A stretch of DNA of 64,000 nucleotides from assembly GCA_003339415.1 (NCBI GenBank), contig PDHQ01000123.1:31534-95533 (forward strand), in the 5' to 3' direction. Positions 13,072 to 24,192 of this stretch are shown one piece after another. A program made the translations under genes and the position numbers. Position 1 is the first letter of the stretch. The number at the start of each line of letters is the position of its first letter. The notes beneath the pieces were generated by a model that worked only from the letters and a program-made list of their open reading frames with translations, did not search any database and had not been told where the DNA came from. The DNA comes from Ophiocordyceps camponoti-saundersi (nom. inval.) (lineage: Eukaryota > Ascomycota > Sordariomycetes > Hypocreales > Ophiocordycipitaceae).

Positions 13072-13383
13072 TAATAATAGCTAAAAGAATAAGTAAGCTA
13101 TATAGATTTTATACCGGACTTAGTTTATATATACTCTTATTACTATAAAGTCCGCTTTAGGGGAAATATTAGCTTCTAAATTACTAATTAATACTTAATT
13201 TATTAAATATATAAAATACCGGGTATAGGCGAGGTTTAACTTAAAGCTAAGGTAACGCTTAAGGGGAGGGTTTTACTCCGAGCTCTCCGGTTTTTCCCCC
13301 TTTTAAAATATATATAAGGTAGTTCTAAGCTATATAAAGTATATTAGCGTATTAAATATTATTATTATTTATAACTAGAAGGT

Positions 13384-16300
13384 AAAAAACTATATAATAT
13401 TCGTTACTTAAAAATAAATATTATAAGAAAAAAGTTATAATTTATTATTAATTAAATTAAATAGTTATATTTACTATATTAATAAAAAAGTAAAAAAGTA
13501 AGCTAGTAAAGAAAGACTTCCGAATAATAAAAATTATAATTCTAAGCACTTACTTTTAGATAATAAATACTTTAGCTTAGATTACTTTTTACCTAATATT
13601 TCTAAGATTATAGCGCTTAGATATTCTACTTAATAAATTATTATAGTATTTTCTTCTACTACTAGCTTTAGCTCTAAAACACTTATTATTTTATTAAAAA
13701 GTTATACTTACTTTTTATTATTATATTCTCTTATTAATATTAAAAAGAGTATTTTTATAATTTAAATAACCTAGAAAGAATTATTATAGCGTATATATGC
13801 TATTAGAAATTATTAAAGATTATATTAAGGGACTAATTAGTAAGTAAGTTTATTAGGATTCTAAAAAAATTAAAGGAAATTAAGTATATCCTAGCTATTA
13901 TCTCTTATATTAACTACTTTAATAAGATAAGAAAAATAATATTAGTAGTTATAGAAAAAAAACTAAGGTTAAGGGAGCTACTCTTATTTTTAAAAAATCC
14001 CTAGTAAGGCGTTTTATTACTCCTCCTATTTTAACTTAATAAAGCGTTTTTAAAACCCCTAATAAGTAAACTTATTTTACCTCTTAATAGCTTATAACTC
14101 CCGCTATAATTTTTAAAATTATAATTAAATTTTAAAAAGTTTTAAAAGCTAAAAAGGTTAAAAAAGCTAATAATAATTTCTTAGTAACTTATTATAATAG
14201 TTTAGTTAAGTTATTAATTATTTATATACCTTTTTTATAATATATTATAATAAGTAAGCTTTAGTATTTTAACATATAAATATTACCTTAATTAAAGCGA
14301 TATATTTTAATAAATACCTTAGTAAATATAATCCTTCCCTTAGCTTAAGTTATATAATAAAAATATTTAATATTAGTAATAAATAAATTATTAATTTCCT
14401 TATCTTAATACTTATTTTACTTAATATCCTTACTTTTAAGAATATATTACTTAGTATTAATAAGGTTACTATATTTATTAATAAAAAGCTTATACTTAAT
14501 AATTTTAATAAGATTCTTAAATTTTATAAGAAAAACTAATAAGACTCTTATATTTATATAAATTAGTAAATATATCTACTTAGTAAAGGTATTATTATTT
14601 TACTTCCGGTTATTATTATTAACTATACTTTTTTATTAGCTTAAAGTAATATTATTAAAAATAAAAAAACTATAAATCCTTATAATATTCTAATTTTTAA
14701 TATTTTAAATTTAATTAAAATAGCTTTTTATAATATTATTAAAATACTATATAGTTAGATAAGTAGCTTAGTTAAACTTTTTAATAATACTAAATATATT
14801 ATAATTATTAAACTTATTAATACTAACCCTTTTATTAATATAATAATAAATTAAAGCACTCCTTAGCTCTTTATATAATATTAGCATAAACTATAGTAAA
14901 GAACTATATTAATAACACGCTTTATACGAAAAATATATATTATATTATTTAACTATTAATACATAATAGTTTTTATATTTATTTAATTATTAATAAGTAA
15001 TAAATCTCTAAGTTATTTAACTATTAATAAGTAATAATATTTATATTTACTAAGCTTAGGTAAGAATCTTATAAATTATTATACTTTTAATATTCTTTTC
15101 CTAATATTATTTTAATATAATATAGTTATATACTATTCTTTATTATAATTTATATATTATATTAAAAATAATATCGCGATATTATAATTATAGTAATTAT
15201 AATATAGTACTATAATATTATAATTATAGTAAATAATAATAGCCCTGTTACCTTATAAACTTAAGTTATAACTACTACTTAGCTAAAAGTAGATAATTCT
15301 TAGTATTCTATACCTTTTAATATTAAAATAAACTCCTTAATATTTTATACCCTTCGCGCGCTAACGTGTCTAAAAAGGAAGCTCTGCGAGAAGCTAAATA
15401 GCGTATATAAAGCTTAAAGGACTAAGTATAGTCTTTAGCTAAGAGACTTATTTCCTTTATTTTATTCTTATATATTATATCTCTTTCTTTACTTATTTTT
15501 CTTTACTTAATATTATAATATTTTTTACTATAATATATATTCTTTAATATATATCTAATATATATTATAAACCTTATTTATTATTCTTATATTATTTTTT
15601 TATTTATATCCTATATTACTTAAATTAATTTAGTTCCTTATATATAGTTTCCTTATAATATATTTTAATTTATAATTAAATATAATAATTAAAGTTAATA
15701 TAAAAAAGCTTTAAAATATAATAATAGTTTCCTAAGTAAAATAAGGAGTAAATAAAGCTACTAGAATTCTTTTTTAGCTTAGGAAGTTAATATAAAATAT
15801 ATAATAATACTTTTATAAATCGCCTAGTCTCTTATAATATTTTACTAAGATTTCCTCTTAGGATTTCTTTTTAAGATTTTACTTAGATTTCCCTTAAAAA
15901 CTTTATTACTTTTATATTTAGGAAATTACTAGGATTTCCTTTTAGGATCTCTTTATAATAACTTTTAGGATTTTACTTAGATTTCTAACTAGATTTAGTA
16001 TTAAAATATACTTTTAGGAATCTTTAGATTTTATAAGGAAATCTCCATATACTAGGAAATTACCGTATATTAGGAAATCTCCGTTTTACTAATATATTAT
16101 AAGTGTTTATAATAATTTTTATTCTTTATAATAAATAATAAAGGTATAAATAACTAATATAAAAATATAATAACTACTTTATAATATAATATAAAAAATC
16201 TAGTATTTTATTATATTTATTATATAAATAAATAACTAAGGTTATTATTTTATACCTTAAAAGTATTAGTATAATATATTATTACCTTCGTATATAAGGC

Positions 16301-16786
16301 TCCGGCCCTCTAAGGCTAAGAATAATATAGACCTTTAAGACCTTATACGGATCCGTTACGGTCGGCGTTTCCAGACTTTACGGAAATAGGTAACACGGAA
16401 AGCCGAATATTAAACTAACTATAATACTTTCCGGATTTCCGAAAACACTCTTAAATACGTTATCTTCTAGCATATAGAATAACCCTCTCCTTAACTAGAA
16501 AGGTTACTACGTTTATAAGAAATTAAGTATTTAGAGAAGAGGTTTTCCTACTACTTAGTAAATAGTAATTTAATCACTTACTCTCTTCCCTACCTTCTAA
16601 ATAATTTTATTATTAACCTATTATTATAAAACTACTACTATTCTAATCTGATTTAAACGCGCTTCTATATCTAATAATCCTATTATTTAAATCTCTATTA
16701 CTAGATAATTAATTATCTTCCTAACCTTAAACTAATAGAAAGTGCTATCCGATTTTTATCTAGCACTTACATATATATATTATTTT
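13384..16786. other. Unassigned RIP-mutated repeats
   Basis: This 3.4-kb stretch has no recognisable gene. It contains closely spaced short repeats at 14,950-15,040 (TATTTAACTATTAATA-like units) and an AT-rich imperfect palindrome at about 15,165-15,235 around CGCGATATTATAATTATAG. An LTR-like segment with a TATA-type sequence lies near 15,398-15,412 (GCGTATATAAAGC). A field of GGATTTCC/GGAAATC motifs (15,840-16,085) resembles part of the Gypsy-A LTR. No paired ends were found, so no element is called. Confidence 0.35.
16290..16780. other. Less-mutated AT-rich segment, unidentified
   Basis: Unlike its flanks, this segment keeps CA and TG at scattered places (for example CAGACTTTACGG near 16372, AACACGG near 16391, GCATATAG near 16469). 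It ends with an 8-bp inverted repeat, AAGTGCTA/TAGCACTT (about 16740-16769), around a 13-base loop. It could be low-copy sequence between repeats that received only spill-over RIP. No frame looks coding. Confidence 0.35.
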
Positions 16787-16802
16787 TAGAAAGCTATTAT
16801 AA

Positions 16803-18641
16803 TAATAATATTAATATACTAGTATACTTTATATAGCTTAGAACTATCTTATATATATTCTAAAAAGAGGGAAAACTAGAAAACTTAGAGTAAAACTCTT
16901 CTTTTAAATATTACCTTAGCTTTAGGTTAAACCCTGCTTATACTCTATATTTTATATATTTAATAAGTTAGGTAATAATTAATAATTAAAAAGCTATTAT
17001 TTCCTTTAAAATAAACTTTATAATAATAAAAGTATATATAAACTAAATTTAATATAAAATTTATATAGCTTACTTATTTTTCTAGCTATTATTATTATTA
17101 TAAATTAAATCCTTATAATTAATTAAAATAGCTTTAAGAATTTAATTAATTAAAGCCTTATTAATATAGCTGAAAAATATATAAAGGTTTTACTATTTTA
17201 TAATAAACCTTATAATAGCTAATTTTAAAAAATAGTTAAATTATTATAATAAAGCCGCGGATAAGTTTAAGAAAAGGGTTAAAAAAAGTATTATTATATT
17301 TACTTTTTAGCGTTTCCGCTCTTATTATTATAAAACTATAGTTAATATTAAAAAAGTAAGATAGGCGATAGATATAAAGTTTTAATTTATAAACTTTTAA
17401 AATTAGGAAATATATATATCTTTTACCTAGTCTTATACCGCTCTTATCTTAAGGTAAAGTTAACTTTACTTAAAATAAGATTTTTAATAAAAAAATAATA
17501 TTATAGTTTTTTTTATAAGCTATAAGATAAGTAAACTTACTTTTTATATATAAAATAGCGGAATATTTATTATATTATAGCTTTATTATATAATATTTAA
17601 TAATATATATAAATTACTAATATTTAAAATATTATTAAAGTTAAATTTTTAATATAAATAATTTAATATTAAAAATCTTTACTTATATTATTATATTTTT
17701 ATTATAAATTTAGTTTATATTTATTATATTATAAATAATAATTATTAGGAAACTTTATTAAGTTTTTAAGTAATATTTTTTTATCTATAGATATATTATT
17801 AAAATTTTATTTAAAAACTTAATTTATTTAAAAAGCTTTCTTACCGCCTTATTATAAGGCTTATATTAATATTTTTTTCTAATAAAAATATAACTTTTAT
17901 TAATTAAGTCTTTCTTTTCTTTAAAAATAATATAAAATTACTTTAAATTAAATTAAAGCTTATAAATAATATTTTAAAATATTATTATTAGGTAATTTCC
18001 TTATTATAAAAGCTTAGCTTTACTTATAAAATTTATAATTAATATTTATTATAATTACCTTAAGGCCTTAAACTTAAAATAAAATAATAATAAAGTTTAA
18101 GTAAATTATAAGCTATTATTTATATTACTTAAAAACTTATTTTTTAATAGTCTTTTTTAACGCTTTAGCTATAACTATAGCTTATATTAAAGAAATTCCG
18201 CTCCCCCTAAAGTTATTAAAAAAAATTATAGCTATAATAGCTAAAAAGATATTACTAACTAATAAAGTTAAAATAAAGGAGGCGCCTCCCTAATCCCTTT
18301 TAAACTTTATTACTTATTTAATAATTATTTATATAAAAATAAAAATATTTCCTAAAATAATCTTATTAATATTTACCTTAGCTTTTAATAAGATAATAAG
18401 TATAGTAAATTTTTAAATTTAAGATTATTATAATTTAGAGTAAAGCTATATTTTAAGTAAAAAATTTTCGCGGTTATAATTAACTTATATAATATTACCC
18501 TCCCTCTTAAAGTTACTTTAAGTATAGCTTACTATTATTATAAAGTAATAAAGGGAGCGGAGTCTGCTTATAATATAATAATAAGAAGTTTATATTTATA
18601 TCGCTATAAGCGCGGAATTTATAAAATATATAAAAGTTATC
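16803..18641 (-). mobile_element. R-family retroposon, copy B
   Basis: Inverted copy of the R repeat. It reads from 18641 (TTAGATAAC start) down to an (ATA)n tail at about 16803. The flanks carry a 16-bp duplication: TAGAAAGCTATTATAA at 16787-16802, with one G-to-A change at 18642-18657. It keeps the GTTAAC palindrome (17451-17470) and the 3' module (16803-16930). It is about 1.84 kb and has no open reading frame. The C/T and G/A differences from copies A, C and D fit independent RIP. Confidence 0.8.
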
Positions 18642-18657
18642 TAAAAAGCTATTATAA

Positions 18658-19050
18658 ATCCCTTACTTAGCTAAAAAAACGCCTCTTACTAAATTAAACG
18701 ATATTAATAATATATTAAAATAAAAAGTAAATTAAATCTTTTAGTTTTATATTATAAGATAATACTATTAGCTGAAATATTAAGTTTATTAGTATAATTA
18801 TAACTTAGATAAGATATAATATTTTATTAAAAAATTTTAATATATATTAATAGCTTTTAAAAAATTCTATAACTGCTTTTTAGCTATTATTAGCTTATTT
18901 ATTAACTTTTAATAATAAATTAAAATAGCTATAGTAAATTATAATTATAAAAATAATAATTAAAATAATATTATAATTTTCCTTTATACTTTATTATATA
19001 ATAAGCGTTATTAACCTTAATAAATATATTAAAACTTTTATTAAAAAGTA
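18658..19050. other. Unassigned AT-rich spacer
   Basis: Continuation of the sequence into which R copy B inserted. No gene, paired repeat or known motif was seen. Confidence 0.4.
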
Positions 19051-19055
19051 ATATT

Positions 19056-19354
19056 ATATATTAATATTTATAAGGATTTCTTTTAAATATTTTATAATAA
19101 TTTCTAAGGATTTCTATTTATATTTCTATAATCTTTAGAAATCTTATTATAAAATTACTTAGAAAGACCTTAAAGGAAATTACTAAAAAATATAATTACT
19201 TTTTTACTAGAATTTTATTATACTCTTTCTTATCTTTATTAGTATATACCCTTATATATTTTACTAAGATTTCGCTTATAAGAGTTTTTCTTTTTTTTCT
19301 TTCTCCTTAGCTTAGAATCTTTATTTATAATACTAATATTATTATTTACTTAAT
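19056..19354 (+). mobile_element. Solo LTR of the Gypsy-A family
   Basis: The reverse complement matches the LTRs at 30353-30729 and 36053-36419 along its length, including GATTCTAAGCTAAGGAGAA, CGAAATCTTAGTAAAATATA and the GGAAATCC end. Since Gypsy-A is read on the minus strand, this LTR is in plus orientation. It is flanked by ATATT at 19051-19055 and 19355-19359, a 5-bp target duplication. No internal region adjoins it, so it is a solo LTR left by LTR-LTR recombination. At 299 bp it is shorter than the ~370-bp LTRs of Gypsy-A. Confidence 0.78.
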
Positions 19355-19451
19355 ATATTTCTAAGCTATAATAGTTTATAATATTATAATTTAATAAAAA
19401 TTAGCTTTACTTTTAATATAAATTTAAAAGTAAACTTTTATAATTTATATT

Positions 19452-21323
19452 ATTATATATATATTTTATAAATCCCGCGCTTATAGCGACGCGGATATAA
19501 ACTACTTATTCTTATATTATAAGCGGACTCCGCTCTTTCTATTACCTCGTAGCGATAGCCTTAAGCCGCGCCCGGAGTAACTCCGGGGGAAAAGGTAACG
19601 CTATATAAGTTAATTATAACCGCGAAAATTTTTTACTTAGAATATAGCTTTATTCTAAATTATAGTAAACTTAAACTTAAAAATTTACTATATTTTTTAC
19701 CTTATTAGAAGCTAAGGTAAATATTAGTAAGATTATTTTAAGGGATATTTTAGTTTTTATATAAGTAATTATTAAATAAGTAGCGGAGTCTAAGAGGGTC
19801 CGGGGAGGCGCCCCCCTTATTCTAACTTCGTTAATTAATAATATTTCCTTAGCTATTATAGCCGTAATTTCCTCTTTTTTTTATAGCTTTAAGGGAAGCG
19901 GAACTTTTTTAATATAAGCTATAATTATAGCTAGAGCGCTAAAGAAAATTATTAAAAAATAAGTTTTTAGGTAATATAAATATTAGCTTATAATTCGCTT
20001 TAATTTTATCGCTACTTCGCTCTAAGTTTAAAGCTTTAAAATAATTATAATAAATATTAATTATAAACTTTATAAGTAAAGCTAAGCTTTTATAATAAGG
20101 AAATTACCTAATAATAATATTATAGTAATATTTTAAGATATTATTTATAAATTTTAGTTTAATTTAAGGTAGCTTTATATTATTTTTAAAAAAAAGGTAT
20201 ACTTAATTAGCGGAGGTTATACTCTTATTATAAAAAAAATACTAGCGTAAGCCTTATAGTAAGGTAATAAGGAAGCTTTTTAGAAAAAAATTAAGTTATT
20301 AAATAAAATTTTAATAATATAACTATATATAAAAAAATACTATTTAAAAACTTAGTAAAGTTTCCTTATAATTATTATTAATAGCGTAATAAATATAAAC
20401 TAAATTTATAATAAAAATATAATAATATAAATAAAGATTTTTAATACGGAACTTTATAAGCTAAAAGTCTAACCTTAGTAATATTTTAAATATTATTAGC
20501 TTAAATATATTATTAAATATTATATAGCGAAATTATAATATAGCTAATACTCCGCCTTTTTATACGCGGAAGGTAAGTTAGCTTACTTTATAGCGTATAG
20601 AAAAAAACTATATTATTACCCTCTTTATTAGGGGATTTACCTTAAGTAAAGTTAACTTTACCTTAAAATAAGAGTAGCGTAAGATTAAGCGAAAAATATT
20701 TATATTTCCTAACCCCGGAGATTTATAAATTAGAACTTCGTATATACCGCCCTTCCTCTCCTTTTAGCGTTAACCGGAGTCTAATAGTAGCTAAGGTAAA
20801 AACGCTAGAAAGTAAATATAGTAGCTCCGCCTCTAACTTTTTCTCTAAACTTATCCGTAGCTTCGCTATAATAATTAAGCCGCTTTTTAAAATTAGCTAT
20901 TACGGGGTTTATTATAAGCTAATAAAACCTCTATATATTCCTTAATTATATTAATAAAGCTTTAATTAAATAGATTATTTAGGATATTATAATTAAGCGC
21001 GGAGATTCGGTTTATAATAACGATAACGCTTAAAAAAATAAATAGCTATATAAACTCCGTACTAAACCTAGACTACGTATACTTTTACTACCGTAAACTT
21101 TATTTTAAAGGAAATATTAGCTTTCTAATTACTTATTATTACTAGACTTATTTAAGGTATAAAGTACTAGGTATAAACTTAGTCCGGCCCTAAGCTAAGG
21201 TAACGCTTAAGAGGAGGGTTTTACTCCGAGTTCTCCGGTTTTTCCCACTTTTAAAATATATATAGGATAATTCTAAGCTATATTAGGCATACTAGCGTAT
21301 AAATATTATTATTATTATTATTA
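19452..21323 (+). mobile_element. R-family retroposon, copy C
   Basis: The least AT-shifted R copy (1872 bp). It runs from about 19452 to an (ATT)n tail at 21304-21323, bounded by a perfect 13-bp duplication TATAATTTATATT (19439-19451 and 21324-21336). It keeps more CG than copies A and B, for example around 19,475-19,575 and 20,700-20,830, but has no TG or CA to speak of and no ORF. The palindrome is at 20644-20664. The 3' module begins near 21209 (GAGGGTTTTACTCCGAG) and continues through CTCCGGTTTTTCCC. Confidence 0.82.
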
Positions 21324-21336
21324 TATAATTTATATT

Positions 21337-21780
21337 TATATATTTTTACCTTTTATTATTATTTTAAATATTATTATTTTTTTTCCTTAATATATCTTAT
21401 ATAAGCTTTCTTTATAAAGAGTTTATAGGAATTATATTAAAATTTTTCTAATAGCGCTTAGTTATTATATAAAGTATATAGTTAATATAAAAGGGAGGCT
21501 TCTTTTTACTTTTTCTTCTTTTTAATAGCTTTAATTATAACTCTACTTTAGCTTATTTTAATAATTACTTCTTATAAAACTTTTATATTAATAATACTAT
21601 ATCTTAAACTATACTTTTAATTATTTTTTAATTACTAATAATTTTCTTTAAAAACGAATTTAAGAGAATTTTTAATAATCTAAAAAAGTCTTATTACTAA
21701 TCTATCCTTTGTTTTATAGTAGTAACGCTTTAAAATATAGATTAAATAACAAATCGTTACTTAAAAAAATATTATAGAGG
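21337..21780. other. AT-rich spacer left of the gene island
   Basis: A RIP-like AT-rich stretch with no recognised element. CA and TG reappear from about 21,710 (TTTGTTTTATAG, then AACAAATCG), marking the left edge of the RIP-free island within roughly 80 bp. Confidence 0.45.
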
Positions 21781-21906
21781 TTTACCTCTTTTCACCTCTC
21801 ACCCATCGCGACGGATCGATACAAGCATTTGTTGTACACGCTATCATCTCAGTGTCGCAGCACAGGCTGTGGGGCAGAAGTTTACTATCTTGCAGCATTC
21901 GGCATT

Positions 21907-22860
21907 CTAGGAATCTGAGCCTTGGTCGGCGTCCGTGTAAGCCGTGTCATAATCTGTACCGGACGTTGCGGAACGTCTGTTCGCGCTCTTACGATTAAAA
22001 CCCAGCTTTGCTCCAAGTGTTTTCCAGCCCCTGCTGTGTGCGGCGACAGCGCGTTGAAGGCCACCAGGAGATGTGTTGAAAGTGTACTCAGATGTCGGCG
22101 GTGTTGTAGGCGGAGTCATGGGTTCCAGTGGTGGCTGAGAATTACTGTCGCTGTCGTCGGTGAGACCTTCGAAATCATTTCGAGGGGGAACTCCGTTGGT
22201 GCGGACGGTGCTAATCTGCGACTGGTGCCGGGGCGAGGAAGCACTCTCTTCCCTCGAACCCGAGTAATGTAGGGGAGCGACCGACTGCAGGAACGGGACA
22301 AGGAGCGAGTCATTCATGAGCTCGTGGATGATCCTGCCCGACTCGTCCAGCTCAGACGGATGGGGAGGAGAGGGGTCGTGTGGAAGAGTGAGGAGACGGT
22401 CGCGAACCCGGGAGGGAATGTTAACCTCTCGTGGAGCGCACGGTACGATGTAGGTATGCAGGAGCCTGCGCCACCAGCCATGAAGTTGATCATAGATGTC
22501 CTCAGCAGGGGAACTGTCGGAAAGCTGGTTGTAGAGGTCGCGGTAGTGTTGCGAGTCAAGTGTGAACTCAAGCGTCTCCATGCAGTGGTTTTGTGAGAGG
22601 TAGGCCATGAATGCGCTTAGAGTCCACGGAGGTAGCGCAATGTCTAGAAGAATCTCCCGAAGGGTAGGCGGCTTCGCTGCGATGGTGTCCTGCGGGGTAG
22701 AGGTTGGATGCAATGACATGCACTTGGTGAGGCTGGAGTCGGAACCATCGAGAGCGGGACTTTTGGATCCTGGAGACCCTAATTGTGGTGACTGGACTTG
22801 GCGGTCCGAATTAAGACAGACCGAGGATGACCTTCGCGATTTTCGTCTTGAGTTAATCAT
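21907..22860 (-). CDS. RGS-domain protein (regulator of G-protein signalling)
   Basis: A 317-residue protein encoded by one uninterrupted exon, with ATG at 22860 and stop TAG at 21907. Residues ~66-195 look like a fungal RGS box: an N-terminal TLREILLDIA...WTLSAF segment, the helix pair NHCMETLEFTLDSQHYRDLY (92-110), the central WWRRLLHTYIVP (129-140), and a C-terminal PPHPSELDE...ELMNDSLLVPFLQS stretch (165-193). Known for the family: RGS proteins speed GTP hydrolysis by G-alpha subunits, damping cAMP and pheromone signalling that controls growth and sporulation. The N-terminus (1-64) and C-terminus (200-317) are Ser/Pro-rich and probably disordered. There are no DEP, PX or membrane segments, so it resembles short RgsA/Rgs2-type proteins rather than FlbA; which subfamily is uncertain. 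The frame is intact and codon use is normal, so it is probably functional. Confidence 0.85.
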   Translation of the reverse strand: MINSRRKSRRSSSVCLNSDRQVQSPQLGSPGSKSPALDGSDSSLTKCMSLHPTSTPQDTIAAKPPTLREILLDIALPPWTLSAFMAYLSQNHCMETLEFTLDSQHYRDLYNQLSDSSPAEDIYDQLHGWWRRLLHTYIVPCAPREVNIPSRVRDRLLTLPHDPSPPHPSELDESGRIIHELMNDSLLVPFLQSVAPLHYSGSREESASSPRHQSQISTVRTNGVPPRNDFEGLTDDSDSNSQPPLEPMTPPTTPPTSEYTFNTSPGGLQRAVAAHSRGWKTLGAKLGFNRKSANRRSATSGTDYDTAYTDADQGSDS

Positions 22861-23190
22861 GATCGAAGAAGGAACTCGCGATCTCGAATTTCCGTGATGG
22901 CAAGAACTTTTACTCGGAGTTCCGAATGAAAGTTGATGAAAGAGCCAGATTAGTCGTTAATAGGCCCAAATGACTCACCGGACCTTTCGTCGAAATGAGA
23001 TAACAATCAGCTGAAGCTGAGGCTACAGACGACGTATCATAACCGGCTCATAAACAGTCCAATTGCGAAGAAGAGCGAAGGCTTGGAGCGACAAGTAGGA
23101 ACTTCTCCGTAGCTGCGTCGAGACCGAGTTCTGGCGTCACCAAAGCGCGCGGTCAAATACCCGATTAGCAATCGCAGATGGCCGGTGCTC
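22861..23190 (-). promoter_or_regulatory. Probable upstream region of the RGS gene
   Basis: Normal-composition sequence directly 5' of the minus-strand start codon. It contains TGACTCA (22971-22977), the consensus of fungal bZIP Gcn4/CPC1-type factors. On the gene strand the overlapping GGTGAGT also looks like a splice donor, followed by an ACTAATC branch-like motif, so a 5'-UTR intron is possible, but no convincing CAG acceptor was seen. No clear TATA box was found. Which reading is real cannot be decided here. Confidence 0.4.
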
Positions 23191-23530
23191 AGTACCTGGA
23201 AAGTACTAGGTAGGTAGGTAGGCAGGTGACCACTAGGCGGTGGGAGAAGAAGTCCCTAGTAAGTGCCGAAGTGCATGTGGCGCTCAGTAGGTACCTAGGT
23301 ACCTACTTAAGTAGATAGGTACCTCCTAGGTAGTTGTCGGTAGTACTACTCCGTACCTACCTAGTCTAGTAGGGTTTCTATCAGGTATGTAGGTACCTGC
23401 TCCTAGGCATGTGCCTGCCTACTACCTCAGGTACCTAGGCATCTAGGTAGTTAGTATAAAGGTATGTGCCCATGGCCCGCATGGAGGATACTGTACTCCA
23501 CCACCTAGGTACCCAGGTATTAAGGCGTAC
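23191..23530. repeat. Degenerate TAGG/TACC low-complexity repeat
   Basis: Dozens of copies of TAGG, AGGT, ACCT and the palindrome AGGTACCT are packed here, for example TAGGTAGGTAGGTAGGCAGG near 23210 and TAGGTACCTAGGTACC near 23290. It is not a regular tandem array. Similar TAGG/TACC-rich tracts occur in the promoters and intergenic regions of many filamentous ascomycetes. CA/TG content is normal, so it was not treated as a RIP target. Confidence 0.75.
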
Positions 23531-23762
23531 CTATCACTGAAAAGGGCTACTGTATGTATGACCGGAAACGTTTAGGAGCATTCATTCATCACCTACGGGG
23601 GCAAAACACGGGTAAAGTAGTGGGCAGGAATGGTGGCCTGCTTCGGAAGGCACGATTAGTACGGAGGACCGTGTTAAAAGTTGTTCAGGGGCACACAAGG
23701 TCTATTAGGCTACTAGCCGATACTGGCTCTAAATCTCACTTACGAGACATATATAATATATT

Positions 23763-24192
23763 TATAGGAAATGCCAAAGCATAACGGCAATCTACATAGG
23801 CGAGGGAGGAAATCTATATATAGGCTAGATAGAGAAAAAGGGGTATATTACGCAGGACGTATTATAAGGAAATAAGGTAATAGGAAGTAAGGTAAGTTTC
23901 GTTAGTATTTTTATTATAATATTTTAGATAGGAGCTTTAATAAACTCCTAATCGATATTAGAATAGTTTTAGGAAAAGATTAGGTTATACTTAATCTAAT
24001 ATTAAGTATAGAAAAAAAGGTATATATAAAATAAAAAAAGGAATATATATAAAGATAATTTATATATAAGTAAAATTTAAAATCTTTTTAATAAATAAAA
24101 TATAAATAATTATTAAAAATTAAAAAAAATATATTTTTAATAATAATAATCTTTATTAACTCTTATATATATATTATAAAAGTTAACTAATA
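23763..24192 (+). repeat. Copia-2 5' LTR, partly unmutated
   Basis: It begins TATAGGAAAT and ends CTAATA-like. The first ~100 bp keep CA and TG (GCCAAAGCATAACGGCAATC), whereas the 3' LTR has TA at the CA/TG positions. RIP loss is complete after about 23,855. Confidence 0.85.

Larger units (their letters stand above)
10359..13370 (+). mobile_element. R-family retroposon, copy A (interrupted)
   Basis: This is one of four copies of a ~1.87-kb repeat (others: 16803-18641 minus, 19452-21323 plus, 61893 onward plus). Without its insertion (11945-13071 plus one target copy) it is about 1871 bp. It starts near TTAGGATAAC, ends in an (ATT)n tail, and is flanked by a 13-bp duplication ATAACTAGAAAGT (10346-10358; RIP-altered at 13371-13383). 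A simple-repeat tail plus long target duplications points to target-primed reverse transcription. No protein is recognisable and it is shorter than an autonomous LINE, so it is probably non-autonomous. Its last 100 bp resemble the LINE and SINE 3' ends. Confidence 0.78.
21781..23762. other. RIP-free, single-copy island (about 2 kb)
   Basis: Composition changes abruptly here: about half GC, with normal frequencies of CA and TG and ordinary codons. It holds the RGS gene, its 3' flank (21781-21906) and ~900 bp of upstream sequence. It is enclosed by mutated repeats on both sides and ends exactly where the Copia-2 LTR starts at 23763. In a RIP-active fungus, such composition indicates unique sequence that escaped duplication-dependent mutation. 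Confidence 0.85.

Noticed and set aside
21922..22897. Five other ORFs overlapping the RGS gene (21922-22272, 22324-22596 and 22607-22897 plus; 22116-22313 and 22314-22571 minus)
   Set aside because: Shadows in other frames of the RGS gene and its upstream flank; low-complexity Arg/Val/Gly-rich translations without domain features.
23554..23784. 76-codon plus-strand ORF
   Set aside because: Its last codons lie inside the Copia-2 LTR (from 23763), so the stop comes from the transposon. No recognisable domain; probably chance in normal-composition intergenic DNA.
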